DNA from: Fibrobacter sp.
GTDB lineage: Bacteria; Fibrobacterota; Fibrobacteria; Fibrobacterales; Fibrobacteraceae
Direction: 5' to 3'
DNA: 64,000 bases
Assembly (NCBI GenBank): GCA_017475045.1
Contig: JAFVGH010000043.1
Coordinates: 40,823 to 104,822 of the forward strand
The notes under the pieces were generated by a model. That model was not told where the DNA came from. It saw only the letters and a program-made list of their open reading frames with translations, and did not search any database. Of the stretch, positions 9,908-18,697 are shown piece after piece. The position numbers and the translations under genes were made by a program. The number at the start of each line of letters is the position of its first letter. Positions within the stretch are counted from its first letter, which is position 1.

Positions 9908-12900
9908 TTAGAGTTCGTCAGTATCGCAACCGGGGAACTTATTCCTATTCTGCATTATGGCTTGTTCCCATTCTTCCGGGGTATTACCGATAACGATAAA
10001 GCGGTAGCCTTTGGCATCAAGATACTCTCGCAAGGATGTTTCCGGCTCATCGGCCAAGAGCACCAGACGAGAAGCCTTCCACATAGCCAAAACCGTATAG
10101 GCGCCGTTATTGATAGCCTTATTGTAGGCATCCGGTTTTACGCAGAAAATCGAGTCCAGAATGTCATCGAGCGACTTGGCGTGTTCATCTTCGCGGACGG
10201 TTGCTTCTGCCTGAGTTTCGACCTTTTCAGCCGTGGCGTTAGCGAGTTCGACCAGAATCTTGAGCGAGTCTTCGTCATGACGGTCAATGACGCTATGCTG
10301 GGGCTGGTTATAGTAGCTCAAAAGGCATCTGTAGCACCCTGCCACGCAGCGTACTTCAAGCTGTTTTGCCTGTTCGAGATCGTTCAGTTCATCGACAGAC
10401 TTTGGCGAAGGTCCTCGACTGGGGTCTTCAGCCGCACTATTCCACGAGAAGTGCATAATCGAAAGCGCACGACGAGCAATTCGGCCAATCGCCTCGCCAT
10501 TGCGCAACAGTTCTGTCAGAACACCGGCTCCGCCTTCGGAAGCCTCGTAGAAAAGCAGACTCGTACATTCCTTCTCGTTAGGCATCTGCTTTACGGAAAG
10601 TTCGGACTGTTCAATCTGGAACTCCTCTTCGATGGCTCGCTGTAGCGCGGAGGCAACCGTCGCCATCGTCGTTTGGGAATAGGGAGCCGTATCAAGCAAG
10701 CCACGCTTGGGTTCATAGACCAGAATGTTTTTAGTGTCTTCGACAAACGGCACAATACGTTGCGGCTGGACCTTGGAATTTTCCTTGTCGTCCTGATCCG
10801 GCACATCCGTATCGCCGGGGTCGGTTTCCCAGCGGCCCGTCATCGGGTTAATATCAAATCCCTTCACGGACATGTTCTTGCGCTTGCGCCAACCGAGGTT
10901 AAGCATCCACAGCTTGGCATTTGGACCGTAAGTCAGTTCACCGACACAGTCGCCATCCAGCATCATCTTTGACTGGTTATAGCAAAGAATACCCTTGTCA
11001 CTGGCAAAGCGGTACACCATCTGAAGGTCGTATCCCTTGCGAAGGCGTTCTTCCTCGTTTGCCGAGATTCGCGTACTGGGTTTGGTTTCAACGGTCTCGA
11101 TCTTGTAGAGCGAATCTATCGTCGTTCCGGCGGTCAACGGCTGACCGCATTTTTCACAGCGTTCAGCGTTCACGCTCACGTGCCCATAACCGCAACGGTC
11201 ACAAATCACCATCGTCTGGGTGGCAAGCTTGTCCGTCGCCGTCGCCTGGCCGTTACCGGAGTTCAGCTTTGCCTTAAACACCTTGTAGCGGCGACCTTCG
11301 TGGTAAATGATGCTCTGGGGACCAAATTCGGATATGGCAAGGAATCGTGGACGGCTCACCATAGATCCGGCGTCATCTTTCTTACCGGCAAGATTGCCTC
11401 TGACCGACGGAATCCACGCCATCAGCGGAAGGCGCGGGAAATCATAACCGGGAAGGAAGCCCTGGCTTGCCAGATAACGATAGGGGTAAAAATCATTGTT
11501 CTTGTTGGCTGATTTACCAATCAAGACATTCAGCTGCTGGCTGGCATCGAAGTAGCGCCTCTTAGCTCGTTCACGTTCAATGGCCGTTATGCTGAGGCTC
11601 TGAACAATCTTATCGGAATCCGCCATCTGTTTCTTGATAGACCGCAACAGAGTGCGCCAACTGTCAAAGGCGGCGTTAAAATCCTTGGCAACATCGTCAA
11701 TGACCTTATCGACGTAGTCATCCTGAACCCAAGGCTGTTTCTGTTCGTCTTCGGAAAGAGCCTTGCGAACATCGGCCAAAACGTTCTTGGCTTCCTTTTT
11801 CGCAGCCTGTTTTACGCGTTCGTCGTTGATTCGTTCCAGCAGGTCTTTTCGAATTTCAAGGCGCAAGCCGGATTCCGGATCCATCACGTTGTCATAGATG
11901 CTCTGACCCAAACCGTAATCGAGTTCCTGAAGCCAGATTGCGTGAATATGGCTCGTTATCAAGTCCTTGTTCGTAATGTCAAGCGTAGGTGCGTTGACAA
12001 TACCGGATACCATATCGGTTCGCTTCTCAAAGAACCACTGGTCATGGGGACTCATAGATGAGCTATAGGTAATCACCAGAGCTGGTTGGCCACTACGCCC
12101 TGCACGTCCACTACGCTGGGCATAGTTGCTCGCCGTGGGCGGCACGTTTCGCATATAGACTGTGTTCAGGCTGGAGATATCTACACCCAGCTCCATCGTA
12201 GGAGAACAGTAGAGAACCGGCAAACGCTTCAGCTCAATCCCCGGATTTTCCTCTTTCCATTCCTCGATATCTTTTTTGGTAAACCTAAACTGACGTTCAA
12301 GTTTCTTGCGGTCTTGGGCATCCACCTGGGCGGTATGTTCATGGGCGTTGTAATCAAAGACATAGCAGCTTTGATTGTCGATTGCTGACTGCACAAGCGC
12401 ATCCTTGACGTTCCTATAGACTGCTCCGAAGTATTCATTTTCTCGGATACCGGCGTTAGAAACATCCGGATTTCGACCAGAATGCCATTCCATGGTATTG
12501 GCATGCAACTGCCAGCCATCAGGTGTCCGGTGAACAATATCGGCGGAACGCGCTATCTCGAACGCTGCTACGACAACATCGCGAATCAGGTCTGCACTCC
12601 CCTTCGCCTTAATCTTGGCTTCAGCCGGAGTTCCGGACCATATACCAGAATTCTTGATTGCCCTAGAAATCTGGGAGTTCTGGGCCAAGGAAACCGTCGT
12701 ATAGTCACGCCTACCTGCGCCACGTGTCTGCTTACGGCCAGAATCGTCAACGTAATTGAACCCATCGGGCTTCTCGTTATAAGCGAAACCCCACTTTTCA
12801 AGCAAGTCAAGATAGGATGATTCCAGAACCTTCTGCTGTTCACTTCTGTTCAGATAGAACGAATCCACGCAGAGCTGAGCCTTCATTATCTGGAACAAGA

Positions 12901-15244
12901 TATGATAGAACTCTAGCCTCTTGGCCTGAGTCAAGCAAGCCAGTTCATCACAGCCTGCAAAGCGGTTGTCATCGCCACAAAGTTCACGCAAACCCTTATA
13001 CTCGATATGGAGCATTCCCAACATTTCGAGCGGCGGATTGTTGTTGTACCAGCCAGATGCCAAATCCTTCATCAGGCGGTAACCGAGGATAAACTTAGCC
13101 TCGTTCTTGACATTTTCGAGTGCGTTGGGCTGGTCTATCTTCGGGTTGACCATGTACTCCTTGAGCACATCCTTGTTACGCGAATCGAAGCCCAGAGCCG
13201 CGAATACGGCACCGGAAAGCTGTTCGTACGGCAATACGCCGCCATGCTGCTCCATCGCGCCAAGCAATGCGGCACGGAGCGTCACGGTGTAAACGAAATC
13301 GTTAAAATGTCCAGCCTGTAATGCCGCATCCTGACGGTTGTCGGTGAAACCCAGCATCTTGCGGACATCGTTATCGCCAACATCCTTGCCATAAGGATTA
13401 TCGCGGAACAGCTGGTTCAACACAGCCAGCGTAAGTACCGTGGTCGCCGACGAACGGCCTTCACCGCTCAAACCTATAAGCTTGTTTCGATCAGAACTGA
13501 ACTGTCTGTATTCGTGACTGCAATAAGGGCAGAAACGGACCTTGCCAGGAATATACCAGAACTCGGTATTATTCGGCTTCTTTTCTATATCGCGAGTACC
13601 GTCTGCCTGAACATACATCGGAACCGGTTGGAACGGAGCATAGTTCTTGCGGACTCTCGGATAGCCGTCCTTGTCCGGCTCCCACCAGCTTTCAGGTAGG
13701 TCATCTGTAGTCTGGAACTTGAAGCTAGATTTTTTCGGAACGAGAAAGCCATTGAAGTCGCTATTATCGTCCGTCGGAACTTCGCCGATATCGCGCGGTT
13801 CGAACACCTTGCGTTCATCATTGAAACGGACCGGAAAGAACTCTTCGCCACATTCACGACAGAAATGGGCATTGAATAATTTTACGCCATCACTACCAGG
13901 GGCATAGACCTGGGCATCTAAGGTTACACGACGCTTTCCCTCAGGTTCAAGGGTACACAGTACGCTGCCGGGGCCGCTGATGAACTGGTGCAACTTGAAA
14001 GCGAACGGTTTACGGCCATTAGGGTTGGTCAAGGCATGGGCCGCCATCAGGTAGTCTTGCAAGGCTCCCAACGCGCTATCCAAAGATACGTCCGCATCTT
14101 TAGCAAGTTTTTCAGCCGCCATACGAAGCGTAATTGGCTTCGCTCTCTTGGCCTTGCCTACAGCCGGTTTGTCAATACCAAGCGTAAGTTCCACCCAGAC
14201 CGACAACGGATCGTTCCTAAACTCATTCAATGATGTAAACGGTGCCACTCCCTTCGCGATACGCGCGTTCAAAAGTGGCCTCACCTTATCCAGATTCAGG
14301 TGTTCATCCGTCGCTTGAGCCAAAGTCTCCGTAATCACATTAGAAGGCGGGATTTCGGCACCGAACAGCTTGGACGCCACCGATGCCACAGCTCGGTTCT
14401 GGTCATCCTCGGTTCCGGTGTTATCCATGGTCGCTGACGTTCCGATGCAGATTAGACTATCAGCCTTAGTTTCACGACGTAGGCGGCGTACCAGCAAGGC
14501 CACATCAGCCCCTTGCCGTCCACGGTAAGTATGCAATTCATCCAGTACAAGGAACTGCAAGCCGTCGCAATGCTCCATCACGGCCTTATCGACCTCGGAA
14601 CCACGAGTCAGAATCAGTTCCATCATCATATAGTTGGTAAGGAGGATATCCGGCGGATTGCTAGCTATGCGCTTTCGCTCGTCATCGGACTCCTGACCGG
14701 TGTACCTAGCGACAGTGAACGAACCTTCGCATCCAAGACGGAACTTATTAATTTCCTCCATCTGGCTATTGGCCAAGGCGTTCATCGGATAGATGATAAT
14801 GGCGCGTGTACGCGGTGTCTTGTCCAGTTCCTTCGCGCGTAAGATGGCATCCACTATAGGGATGAAAAAGGATAGGCTCTTACCGGAACCCGTACCCGTC
14901 GTGACGACATAACTCTTATGTTCCTTGGCGAGTGATATGGCATGTGTCTGGTGCTGGTATAAGGACATCGGCTTGCCGCCCATTCCCTCGTTATCCTTAC
15001 CCACCTTGAATATGTCACGGCACTTCGGAGACAGTACGCCTTCGTCACAAAGTCGGTCAATCGAGGCGCTGGTCTGGTAGTTCGGATTGATTTGAATCAA
15101 AGGATCTGGCCAGTAGCGGCCTCCGGCGTACTCAGCATCGACGACACGCTTGATGTCGTCCGCCGAAATCTTCGTAAAACTGCGAGAAAAGCGGCTATAC
15201 TCGTCGATAACCGCATCACGATAACTGAATACGTTCTGTGCCAT
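9908..15244 (-). CDS. Giant DEAD/DEAH helicase with C-terminal DUF1998 (DrmA-DrmB fusion or DruE-like)
   Basis: The 1778-residue protein has Walker A TGTGSGKS near residue 115, Walker B DELH near 230, motif III GTSAT, and a second RecA domain with SPTMELGVDISSL and QRSGRAGR near 1060-1110. Several CxxC pairs (CRECGEE, CPYCSHE, CDRCGYG, CEKCGQ) suggest zinc-binding insertions. The end carries the DUF1998 signature C-x3-C-x2-C (CVAGCYRC) near residue 1655. In DISARM, DrmA (helicase) and DrmB (DUF1998) are usually separate; in Druantia, DruE joins them. It is the first gene of the operon, so it probably opens transcription. Confidence is high for helicase/DUF1998 and moderate for the system name. 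Confidence 0.85.
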   Translation of the reverse strand: MAQNVFSYRDAVIDEYSRFSRSFTKISADDIKRVVDAEYAGGRYWPDPLIQINPNYQTSASIDRLCDEGVLSPKCRDIFKVGKDNEGMGGKPMSLYQHQTHAISLAKEHKSYVVTTGTGSGKSLSFFIPIVDAILRAKELDKTPRTRAIIIYPMNALANSQMEEINKFRLGCEGSFTVARYTGQESDDERKRIASNPPDILLTNYMMMELILTRGSEVDKAVMEHCDGLQFLVLDELHTYRGRQGADVALLVRRLRRETKADSLICIGTSATMDNTGTEDDQNRAVASVASKLFGAEIPPSNVITETLAQATDEHLNLDKVRPLLNARIAKGVAPFTSLNEFRNDPLSVWVELTLGIDKPAVGKAKRAKPITLRMAAEKLAKDADVSLDSALGALQDYLMAAHALTNPNGRKPFAFKLHQFISGPGSVLCTLEPEGKRRVTLDAQVYAPGSDGVKLFNAHFCRECGEEFFPVRFNDERKVFEPRDIGEVPTDDNSDFNGFLVPKKSSFKFQTTDDLPESWWEPDKDGYPRVRKNYAPFQPVPMYVQADGTRDIEKKPNNTEFWYIPGKVRFCPYCSHEYRQFSSDRNKLIGLSGEGRSSATTVLTLAVLNQLFRDNPYGKDVGDNDVRKMLGFTDNRQDAALQAGHFNDFVYTVTLRAALLGAMEQHGGVLPYEQLSGAVFAALGFDSRNKDVLKEYMVNPKIDQPNALENVKNEAKFILGYRLMKDLASGWYNNNPPLEMLGMLHIEYKGLRELCGDDNRFAGCDELACLTQAKRLEFYHILFQIMKAQLCVDSFYLNRSEQQKVLESSYLDLLEKWGFAYNEKPDGFNYVDDSGRKQTRGAGRRDYTTVSLAQNSQISRAIKNSGIWSGTPAEAKIKAKGSADLIRDVVVAAFEIARSADIVHRTPDGWQLHANTMEWHSGRNPDVSNAGIRENEYFGAVYRNVKDALVQSAIDNQSCYVFDYNAHEHTAQVDAQDRKKLERQFRFTKKDIEEWKEENPGIELKRLPVLYCSPTMELGVDISSLNTVYMRNVPPTASNYAQRSGRAGRSGQPALVITYSSSMSPHDQWFFEKRTDMVSGIVNAPTLDITNKDLITSHIHAIWLQELDYGLGQSIYDNVMDPESGLRLEIRKDLLERINDERVKQAAKKEAKNVLADVRKALSEDEQKQPWVQDDYVDKVIDDVAKDFNAAFDSWRTLLRSIKKQMADSDKIVQSLSITAIERERAKRRYFDASQQLNVLIGKSANKNNDFYPYRYLASQGFLPGYDFPRLPLMAWIPSVRGNLAGKKDDAGSMVSRPRFLAISEFGPQSIIYHEGRRYKVFKAKLNSGNGQATATDKLATQTMVICDRCGYGHVSVNAERCEKCGQPLTAGTTIDSLYKIETVETKPSTRISANEEERLRKGYDLQMVYRFASDKGILCYNQSKMMLDGDCVGELTYGPNAKLWMLNLGWRKRKNMSVKGFDINPMTGRWETDPGDTDVPDQDDKENSKVQPQRIVPFVEDTKNILVYEPKRGLLDTAPYSQTTMATVASALQRAIEEEFQIEQSELSVKQMPNEKECTSLLFYEASEGGAGVLTELLRNGEAIGRIARRALSIMHFSWNSAAEDPSRGPSPKSVDELNDLEQAKQLEVRCVAGCYRCLLSYYNQPQHSVIDRHDEDSLKILVELANATAEKVETQAEATVREDEHAKSLDDILDSIFCVKPDAYNKAINNGAYTVLAMWKASRLVLLADEPETSLREYLDAKGYRFIVIGNTPEEWEQAIMQNRNKFPGCDTDEL

Positions 15245-15321
15245 ATAAGAGCTCGTTCCTTACACTTATAATATAAGAAATGTGTTCGGAATCGTATAGC
15301 GGGTTATGCACCAACGGCAAC

Positions 15322-15371
15322 CCTAGCCAAAATCTTCGCAAACGAGATTTTGACTAGGAGTAGGCCTCCTA
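15322..15371. promoter_or_regulatory. Palindromes upstream of the defence operon
   Basis: Two inverted repeats lie 78-127 bp upstream of the helicase start. Arms at 15322-15335 and 15345-15358 (CCTAGCCAAAATCT against AGATTTTGACTAGG) match in 13 of 14 positions around a 9-nt loop. Directly beside them, TAGGAG 15355-15360 pairs with CTCCTA 15366-15371. The region lies between divergent genes, so a terminator is not needed here. An operator for the defence operon is a reasonable inference. The rest of 15245-15712 is AT-rich with long T runs and no gene I trust. Confidence 0.4.
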
Positions 15372-15712
15372 TTGGAGCTAGATAATAAAGTTCATTATGA
15401 TGTCAATTACTGATTGGATTAACTGTGTATTTTCCATAATCCACCTACAGACAGAACCCGTAAATAATCTGATAACCCATTTTTTCACCTTATTCATCAC
15501 ATTCGCATTATTTTTTTTCATAATAACCTCTTATGGCCTTTTTTTAACTGTTTATATGTGGGGCCAAATTTTTTTCCACCTTTTATTTATAATGGTGGAG
15601 TATGCGTTTTTTGCTTTTTTCGGTTTTTTCTGCCAATCAAGTCATTTCGGGCATAAAAGTGCCGAAAATGGACCATTTTATAAACTAATCTATTGATAAA
15701 TAAACAAATATA

Positions 15713-16171
15713 TTGTATTTTTACAATACAATCCAAACAAGGGCACCCATCATAAATTACGCAGCGAAAATTGAGAAAGACAAGGACATGGGCTTCGTGG
15801 TTTCGTTCCCTGACCTGCCCAACGTGAACGCGTTCGGCGACACGCAGGAGGAGGCCCTCAGGCAGGCGAAGGATGCCCTCGACGGCGCAATGGAATGCGA
15901 CCTGGATCTCGGCAACACGATGATTCTCCCCAAGACGATGCCCGATTCCGACAAGGGGCTCTACCCGGTCGAACTTTCCCCGCGAATCGAGATTGCGTAC
16001 AAACTATTCGAGGCGCGCAGGGGTCAAAAGAAAAGCGATGTGGCGCGTCGCGCAAATATCACCCCGCAAGCGTACCAGCGTTTCGAGACTCCGAAGGGCT
16101 CGCCTTCCGTCGAAACGCTTTACAAGCTGGCACACGCCCTTGGCAAGCAGCTCGTAGTTGAGTTCGTGTAA
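15713..16171 (+). CDS. HicB-family antitoxin, copy 1, orphan with damaged start
   Basis: Residues after the start match a HicB-like antitoxin: a partial RNase-H-like HicB fold (VSFPDLPNVNAFGDTQEEA) followed by a C-terminal XRE-type helix-turn-helix for autoregulation. It is nearly identical to the copy at 18694-19113. There the gene begins ATG-AAT-TAC; here the same place (15752) reads ATA-AAT-TAC, so the normal start is lost. An in-frame TTG at 15713 extends the frame, but it falls within the stretch that is promoter and leader in copy 2. The next in-frame ATG (about 15788) would remove the first strand. No hicA toxin precedes it. It may be poorly expressed or a pseudogene. Confidence 0.6.
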   Translation: MYFYNTIQTRAPIINYAAKIEKDKDMGFVVSFPDLPNVNAFGDTQEEALRQAKDALDGAMECDLDLGNTMILPKTMPDSDKGLYPVELSPRIEIAYKLFEARRGQKKSDVARRANITPQAYQRFETPKGSPSVETLYKLAHALGKQLVVEFV

Positions 16172-16331
16172 TATTTACTCCGCCCTTTTTTTGTTCAATC
16201 AAACCGATTTTCGATATTTTTTATATCAAATTTGCGTTTGGTAGTGACTTTTTTGGCTAATTGCCGCTTTTAGCGAAATTTCGCCATTCACGTATAAAAA
16301 TCGTCAAATTCGTGGCATTTTTAAAGAAAAA

Positions 16332-16356
16332 GCGCCAGAAGGATTCATCCTGGCGC
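16332..16356. terminator. Bidirectional intrinsic terminator
   Basis: GCGCCAG 16332-16338 pairs with CTGGCGC 16350-16356. An A-rich tract lies to the left and ATTCATTTT to the right, so it can stop both the hicB transcript (plus) and the acetyltransferase transcript (minus). Confidence 0.6.
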
Positions 16357-16366
16357 ATTCATTTTA

Positions 16367-16396
16367 GGAGATCCCCGCCTTCGCGGGGATGACATG
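16367..16396. repeat. Palindromic repeat element (GATCCCCGCC...GCGGGGATGAC type)
   Basis: A perfect stem (ATCCCCGC 16371-16378 with GCGGGGAT 16383-16390, 4-nt loop) lies in a 30-bp stretch that recurs identically at 59368-59397 inside rsmG. Its translations give the peptide strings FAGMT and HPREGGD that typify this dispersed palindrome in many genomes. Confidence 0.7.
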
Positions 16397-16431
16397 TGGC
16401 AGGAGCGAGGGGAAGGCGTTCCCCTACGCCC

Positions 16432-17058
16432 TTATCCCAACTGTCCGGGCAGCACGAGTTTTTCCTTCGGCGGGAATTCCGCGTCGTACTTCTCGAATGC
16501 CTCGGGGTTGCGCATGGCGACAAAGTACGGTTCGGGATCGCGGTAGCTGCCGGTGATTCCGTCGAGGAACCCTTCTTGCAGTTCCTTGCAGAGGAAGTAA
16601 GGCGCGTCGCTTTCGGGGTCGTCGGCATAGCGAATTCCCCTGGTGCTCGCGACCTCAAAGCCGCTCTTGCCGTAGAACGCGATGTTCCCGCAAATCAGGA
16701 GGCAGCCCGCGCCCATCTCGGCGGCAATTCGCATGGAATGGTCGAGCAATGTTTTCCCGTATCCCTTGCGCTTGTAGTCGGGGCGGATGCTGATGGGCCC
16801 GAAGGTCATCATGCGGATTTTGCGACCGTCGTCGGCGTCGATGTGCGACCACACGTACATCACGTGCCCGATGATTTCGCCGTCCACTTCCAGCACGAGC
16901 GAGAGTTCCGGCACAAAGTCGGGCTCGCTCCTGTAGCAGTGCAGCACGTAATGCTCGGTGCATCCGGGACGGTACACGTTCCAGAAGGCTTCGCGGGTAA
17001 GGTTTTCGACGGTCTTAAAGTCGCGCGGTTGTTCCGTGCGGATGGTGTAATTTTTCAT
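16432..17058 (-). CDS. GNAT-family N-acetyltransferase (YhbS-like)
   Basis: The 208-residue protein starts with a typical GNAT strand-helix (YTIRTEQPRDFKTVENLTREAF). The acetyl-CoA loop (IRPDYKRKGYGKTLL) is near residues 105-120 and the FYGKSGF motif near residue 150. It should transfer an acetyl group from acetyl-CoA to an unknown amine. A GGAG Shine-Dalgarno lies 8 nt before ATG 17058. A decayed copy of its last 105 residues sits at 20639-20958, so the gene was duplicated with its neighbour hicB. Its upstream leader contains two nested hairpins. Confidence 0.85.
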   Translation of the reverse strand: MKNYTIRTEQPRDFKTVENLTREAFWNVYRPGCTEHYVLHCYRSEPDFVPELSLVLEVDGEIIGHVMYVWSHIDADDGRKIRMMTFGPISIRPDYKRKGYGKTLLDHSMRIAAEMGAGCLLICGNIAFYGKSGFEVASTRGIRYADDPESDAPYFLCKELQEGFLDGITGSYRDPEPYFVAMRNPEAFEKYDAEFPPKEKLVLPGQLG

Positions 17059-17076
17059 TGTTTATCTCCAGGTTGA

Positions 17077-17136
17077 ATTTTTATGACGGGCATAAAAATC
17101 GCCTTGGAAGACGGCCCAAGGAATGTCTCCCAAGGC
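17077..17136 (-). promoter_or_regulatory. Hairpin-rich leader of the acetyltransferase gene
   Basis: Read on the minus strand, a 12-bp stem with one mismatch (arms 17125-17136 and 17101-17112) is followed by GATTTTTATG. That looks like an intrinsic terminator inside the leader. Next to it, 9-bp arms ATTTTTATG 17077-17085 and CATAAAAAT 17091-17099 form a second stem. The T run of the first is an arm of the second, so the two could compete. Attenuation is an inference. Confidence 0.35.
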
Positions 17137-17219
17137 CCTAGACAATGAACCAAGATTTGCTAAACAGCATCCAGTCTCCGTAAGTTGGTACTAGAGGGAA
17201 TATAGAATTTTTTGCCACA

Positions 17220-17248
17220 TTTCAAAATCAAAAAAATTGATTTTGAAA
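17220..17248. repeat. Perfect 12-bp inverted repeat
   Basis: TTTCAAAATCAA 17220-17231 and TTGATTTTGAAA 17237-17248 form a perfect stem with an A5 loop. It lies between the divergent acetyltransferase and ORF6N genes, so it is either an operator or an AT-rich cruciform. No gene is seen in 17137-17428. Confidence 0.4.
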
Positions 17249-17428
17249 ATCTCAAAATTCGTCGAAATTCGCTAATTTTGGAGAAAAAGTCATCTTGATA
17301 TCAAAAATTTTGACTTCAAGTTAGAGCTGCGAAATTGAGCTGCAAGAAATCTTGTGGTGCAAAAATTGCACCGCAAGTTGCCCTGTTTTTTTGTATATTG
17401 CTTCTAGCACCAGAAAAGGTGGTATTAA

Positions 17429-17467
17429 GGATCGTTTCCGCGCAATGCGGGACGATCCATTTTTTTT
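17429..17467 (+). terminator. Terminator just upstream of the ORF6N-PLD start codon
   Basis: GGATCGT 17429-17435 pairs with ACGATCC 17452-17458, with inner CCGC/GCGG pairs, followed by A and eight T. It ends 15 nt before ATG 17483, between any upstream promoter (TATATT near 17395) and the gene. It is either an attenuator or the end of a short RNA. Confidence 0.55.
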
Positions 17468-17482
17468 GCAAAAGGGGGCAAA

Positions 17483-18565
17483 ATGAAGAAAGATGTAACC
17501 GTCGCGCCTAAAAAGCCCGATTTTTCCCTGATAGACGAGAACTTGCTCAAGTCGCGTATATACACCATCCGCGGGGTAAAGGTGATGCTCGATGCCGATC
17601 TGGCGGAAATTTACGGGTATAGTACGAAAAGGTTCAATGAACAAGTCAAGAATAATATCGTCAAATTTGACGAGGATTTTCGGTTTCAATTGAATGAAGC
17701 CGAGATATCGTTATTATCGAGGTCGAAATTTTCGTCCTTGACCACAGAAAAAACTTCGAAAACAGATGAATTTAGCCAAAATGATAACTTGAGGTCGAAA
17801 AAATCGGCCTCAAGTTGGGGTGGCGCTAGGTATGCTCCCTACGCCTTTACCGAGCAAGGCATCTACATGCTCATGACGGTTCTCAAGGGCGAACAGGCGA
17901 CCGCACAGAGCAAGGCCCTCATCCGTCTTTTCAAGCAGATGAAGGACTACATTGCAGCGGAGGATGCGCCGGATATTTCTGCGGGGATGGTCGCCCTGGC
18001 GACGCAGACGAGCCAGAACACGCGGGATATCGCCGAGATTGCCACGGATGTCCGCACGCTTTCGACCAAGGTGGAGCGAAACGAGAGCTTTCTCCAGAAG
18101 GTCATGGCGAATTTCATCGACCCGAGTACCTTCAAGCACTTTTTGATTCTGAACGGGCAACGCCTGGAGGCCGATGTCGCCTACACGCAGATTTACGGCA
18201 TGGCGAAGAAGTCGGTGCTGATTGTAGATGACTACCTGGATGTAAAGACTCTCGATTTGTTGCGGTGCGTGGCAAAGGGCGTTTCTATCAAGATTTTCAG
18301 CGAACAGCACGGCCGTACATATTTAACCGAAAGCATGCTGGCGGACTTCAGGGCCGCACGCCCGGACGTTGAACTTGGCGATGTTCGTGCCACGGGGAAC
18401 ATGTTCCACGACAGGTACATCTATCTGGATTTCGGGACCGACAGCGAGAAACTTTTCCACTGCGGGGCTTCGAGCAAAGACGCGGGGAACAAGATCACGA
18501 CCATCATGCAGCTGGAAGATATCGCTGTGTATCGCCCTTTGTTTGAAAGGCTGTTGCAAGGGTGA
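17483..18565 (+). CDS. ORF6N-domain protein with C-terminal PLD-like domain
   Basis: The N-terminal third (about residues 20-110) is an ORF6N domain (IYTIRGVKVMLDADLAEIYG), a DNA-binding module common in phage and mobile regions. A coiled linker follows (residues 150-210). The C-terminal half resembles phospholipase-D-type folds: VLIVDDYLD, KIFSE, and H309-D-R311-x4-D316, a variant of HxKx4D with Arg for Lys. With only one motif visible, it could act as a dimer, like PLD nucleases, or bind nucleic acid without cutting. The Shine-Dalgarno (AAAGGGGG) is strong. It sits between the two hicB copies, near a defence locus that lacks its own PLD gene. Confidence 0.75.
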   Translation: MKKDVTVAPKKPDFSLIDENLLKSRIYTIRGVKVMLDADLAEIYGYSTKRFNEQVKNNIVKFDEDFRFQLNEAEISLLSRSKFSSLTTEKTSKTDEFSQNDNLRSKKSASSWGGARYAPYAFTEQGIYMLMTVLKGEQATAQSKALIRLFKQMKDYIAAEDAPDISAGMVALATQTSQNTRDIAEIATDVRTLSTKVERNESFLQKVMANFIDPSTFKHFLILNGQRLEADVAYTQIYGMAKKSVLIVDDYLDVKTLDLLRCVAKGVSIKIFSEQHGRTYLTESMLADFRAARPDVELGDVRATGNMFHDRYIYLDFGTDSEKLFHCGASSKDAGNKITTIMQLEDIAVYRPLFERLLQG

Positions 18566-18603
18566 AAATACTGTTTTCTGCTCTATTTCCGTAAATAAAT
18601 ATA

Positions 18604-18632
18604 TTGACAAATAAATAAATATATTGTATTTC
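18604..18632 (+). promoter_or_regulatory. Candidate promoter of the hicAB remnant
   Basis: TTGACA 18604-18609 stands 17 nt from a weak -10 (TATTTC 18627-18632). The same block, with small changes, precedes hicB copy 1 at about 15692-15720, so promoter and gene were duplicated together. Confidence 0.4.
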
Positions 18633-18637
18633 AATCT

Positions 18638-18697
18638 ATGAAGTTTAAAGAAATCTGCGATTACGCAAAGAAAAATGGTTGGGCTCCAAACCTATGA
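18638..18697 (+). pseudogene. hicA toxin remnant (first 19 codons)
   Basis: A 19-codon frame begins MKFKEICDYAKKNGW, which matches the start of HicA mRNA interferases, then ends at TGA 18695-18697 before the catalytic His strand. The stop overlaps the hicB ATG (CTATGA). The toxin is therefore lost, and only its start, still coupled to hicB, remains. Confidence 0.6.

Noticed and set aside
15397..15696. 99-codon hydrophobic plus-strand frame
   Set aside because: It arises from T-rich DNA (Phe/Ile/Leu runs), has no properly spaced ribosome site and lies in the operon control region.
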